From NCBI GenBank assembly GCA_013813755.1, contig JACCRD010000147.1, forward strand, positions 1 to 5,761: a stretch of 5,761 bases of DNA, in the 5' to 3' direction. Shown here piece after piece: positions 5,080-5,761 of the stretch (position 1 is its first letter; each line of letters starts with the position of its first letter). The notes under the pieces are model-generated. The model made no database searches. It was not told where the DNA came from and saw only the letters and a list, made by a program, of their open reading frames with translations. Source of the DNA: Acidobacteriota bacterium. Its GTDB lineage: Bacteria; Acidobacteriota; Blastocatellia; Pyrinomonadales; Pyrinomonadaceae. Made by a program: the position numbers and the translations under genes.

Positions 5080-5761
5080 ACTATTTTGAGAGCTATAAAG
5101 TCAACAATCTTATCGGGCGTTTCGTCGCTCAAAGCCAGACGTTTCGCGCCGACAATCGCGTCCGCCATTTCATCGACGCGCGTTTTGTAGCGGTTATCAC
5201 GGATTATTAAATCTTCGACGACGCGGCGTTCGAGTTTTTCGCGCGAAACGTCTTCGCCCATTCCTGCCGCGACCGCGTATTCAATCGGCGCGGTGTGATT
5301 TTTGATCCGCACGTGCAGCGCGCCGGTCATCTCTCTTACTTCATCACGAATTTTTTGCTGCTCGAGATTTGAGTTTGGAAAACCGAGATGCCCGCGCAGA
5401 GTTATTTCGATGATTGGACGTGACAGTTCGGAATTTTCATCAAACGCGCGCGCTTCGTTTTTTACCTTATCGAGAACGCCGTCCGTAATGTCCTTCACGT
5501 CGCTGTAGCCCGAAACGTCAAACGACAAACGCTGAAACGGTCTCTGCCGGTAATCTCGCAGATGCTGGGCGGTAACTTCCAGATTCTCGCCGACTTCGAT
5601 CAAAAACGCGCCCCGCGTTTCGCGGTATTCGTCAATACTCGTTATTTCCAGCGAACCCGGATTAAACGCCCAGTTGTCTATTTCGTAACTTTTATGCGTG
5701 TGCCCGAGCGCGACGTAATTGGTCACGGATTTCAGTTCTTTCAAGTTTGCGAGCGAGAGCG
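5076..5761 (-). CDS. Mre11/SbcD-type DNA exonuclease, C-terminal part (partial)
   Basis: The last 227 codons of a calcineurin-like metallophosphoesterase of the Mre11/SbcD/YhaO type; the rest lies beyond the right edge. The reading frame runs open to the window edge (first full codons L-S-L-A-N), so the TTG at 5744 is an internal leucine codon, not a start. The fragment starts at the end of the phosphoesterase domain: VALGHTHKSYEI (fragment residues 16-27) carries the G-H-x-H metal motif, and FNPGSLEITS (32-41) is the conserved strand before the capping domain. The remainder (about 55-227) would be the cap and a helical C-terminus, where SbcC/Rad50 partners bind in relatives. These enzymes process DNA ends and hairpins with an SbcC-type ATPase. 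Whether an SbcC-like gene lies nearby is not visible. The first metal motifs (D-x-H, GNH) are off-window, so nuclease over another phosphoesterase is an inference. Confidence 0.84.
   Translation of the reverse strand, partial: LSLANLKELKSVTNYVALGHTHKSYEIDNWAFNPGSLEITSIDEYRETRGAFLIEVGENLEVTAQHLRDYRQRPFQRLSFDVSGYSDVKDITDGVLDKVKNEARAFDENSELSRPIIEITLRGHLGFPNSNLEQQKIRDEVREMTGALHVRIKNHTAPIEYAVAAGMGEDVSREKLERRVVEDLIIRDNRYKTRVDEMADAIVGAKRLALSDETPDKIVDFIALKIV

Noticed and set aside
5742..5744. TTG as a start codon of the right-edge gene
   Set aside because: The frame continues open to the window edge, and the protein at this point is already late in the phosphoesterase domain, so it is an internal leucine.

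Overview
The window reads as ordinary chromosomal sequence from a Gram-negative-type bacterium with moderate GC content. My best guess is an Acidobacteriota, possibly of the Blastocatellia/Pyrinomonadales kind. That rests on three things: a secreted S55 (SpoIVB-like) protein of a type I associate with Acidobacteriota, intergenic degenerate repeats of the 'CTTTGCG' and 'CCGCAGATGAACACAGAT' kinds, and start codons mostly without a Shine-Dalgarno sequence. No 16S or other marker is present, so this placement is inference.

Left part (1-1554): the N-terminal 161 codons of purF (purine synthesis, minus strand, running off the left edge) are divergent from moaD and moaE (plus strand), the two subunits of molybdopterin synthase. 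The 176-bp purF/moaD divergent region is AT-rich and holds a tandem 9-bp repeat, inverted repeats and a small palindrome. moaD and moaE are usually tightly spaced; here 191 bp separate them, filled by an imperfect 128-bp inverted-repeat element. The last seven codons of moaE lie in a second kind of dispersed repeat.

Middle and right part (1646-5761): four minus-strand genes, read from right to left. They are the C-terminal part of an Mre11/SbcD-type nuclease (open at the right edge), a stand-alone Lon substrate-binding (LAN/LON) domain protein, a secreted 628-residue SpoIVB-type S55 peptidase-like protein, and a 181-residue Mesh1-type (SpoT-hydrolase) HD enzyme. A strong intrinsic terminator separates the S55 gene from the Mesh1-type gene. 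The nuclease and LON genes are 73 bp apart with a CCAAAGT repeat hairpin between them. The S55 gene has its own SD and a plausible promoter.

There is no phage, transposase, CRISPR array, tRNA or rRNA, and no obvious new multi-gene system. The points most worth a second look are: the S55 protein, whose presumed catalytic Ser and His motifs are in the opposite order to SpoIVB; the close bacterial match to animal Mesh1; the inverted-repeat element splitting moaD from moaE; and several strand-asymmetric RNA hairpins at gene ends.
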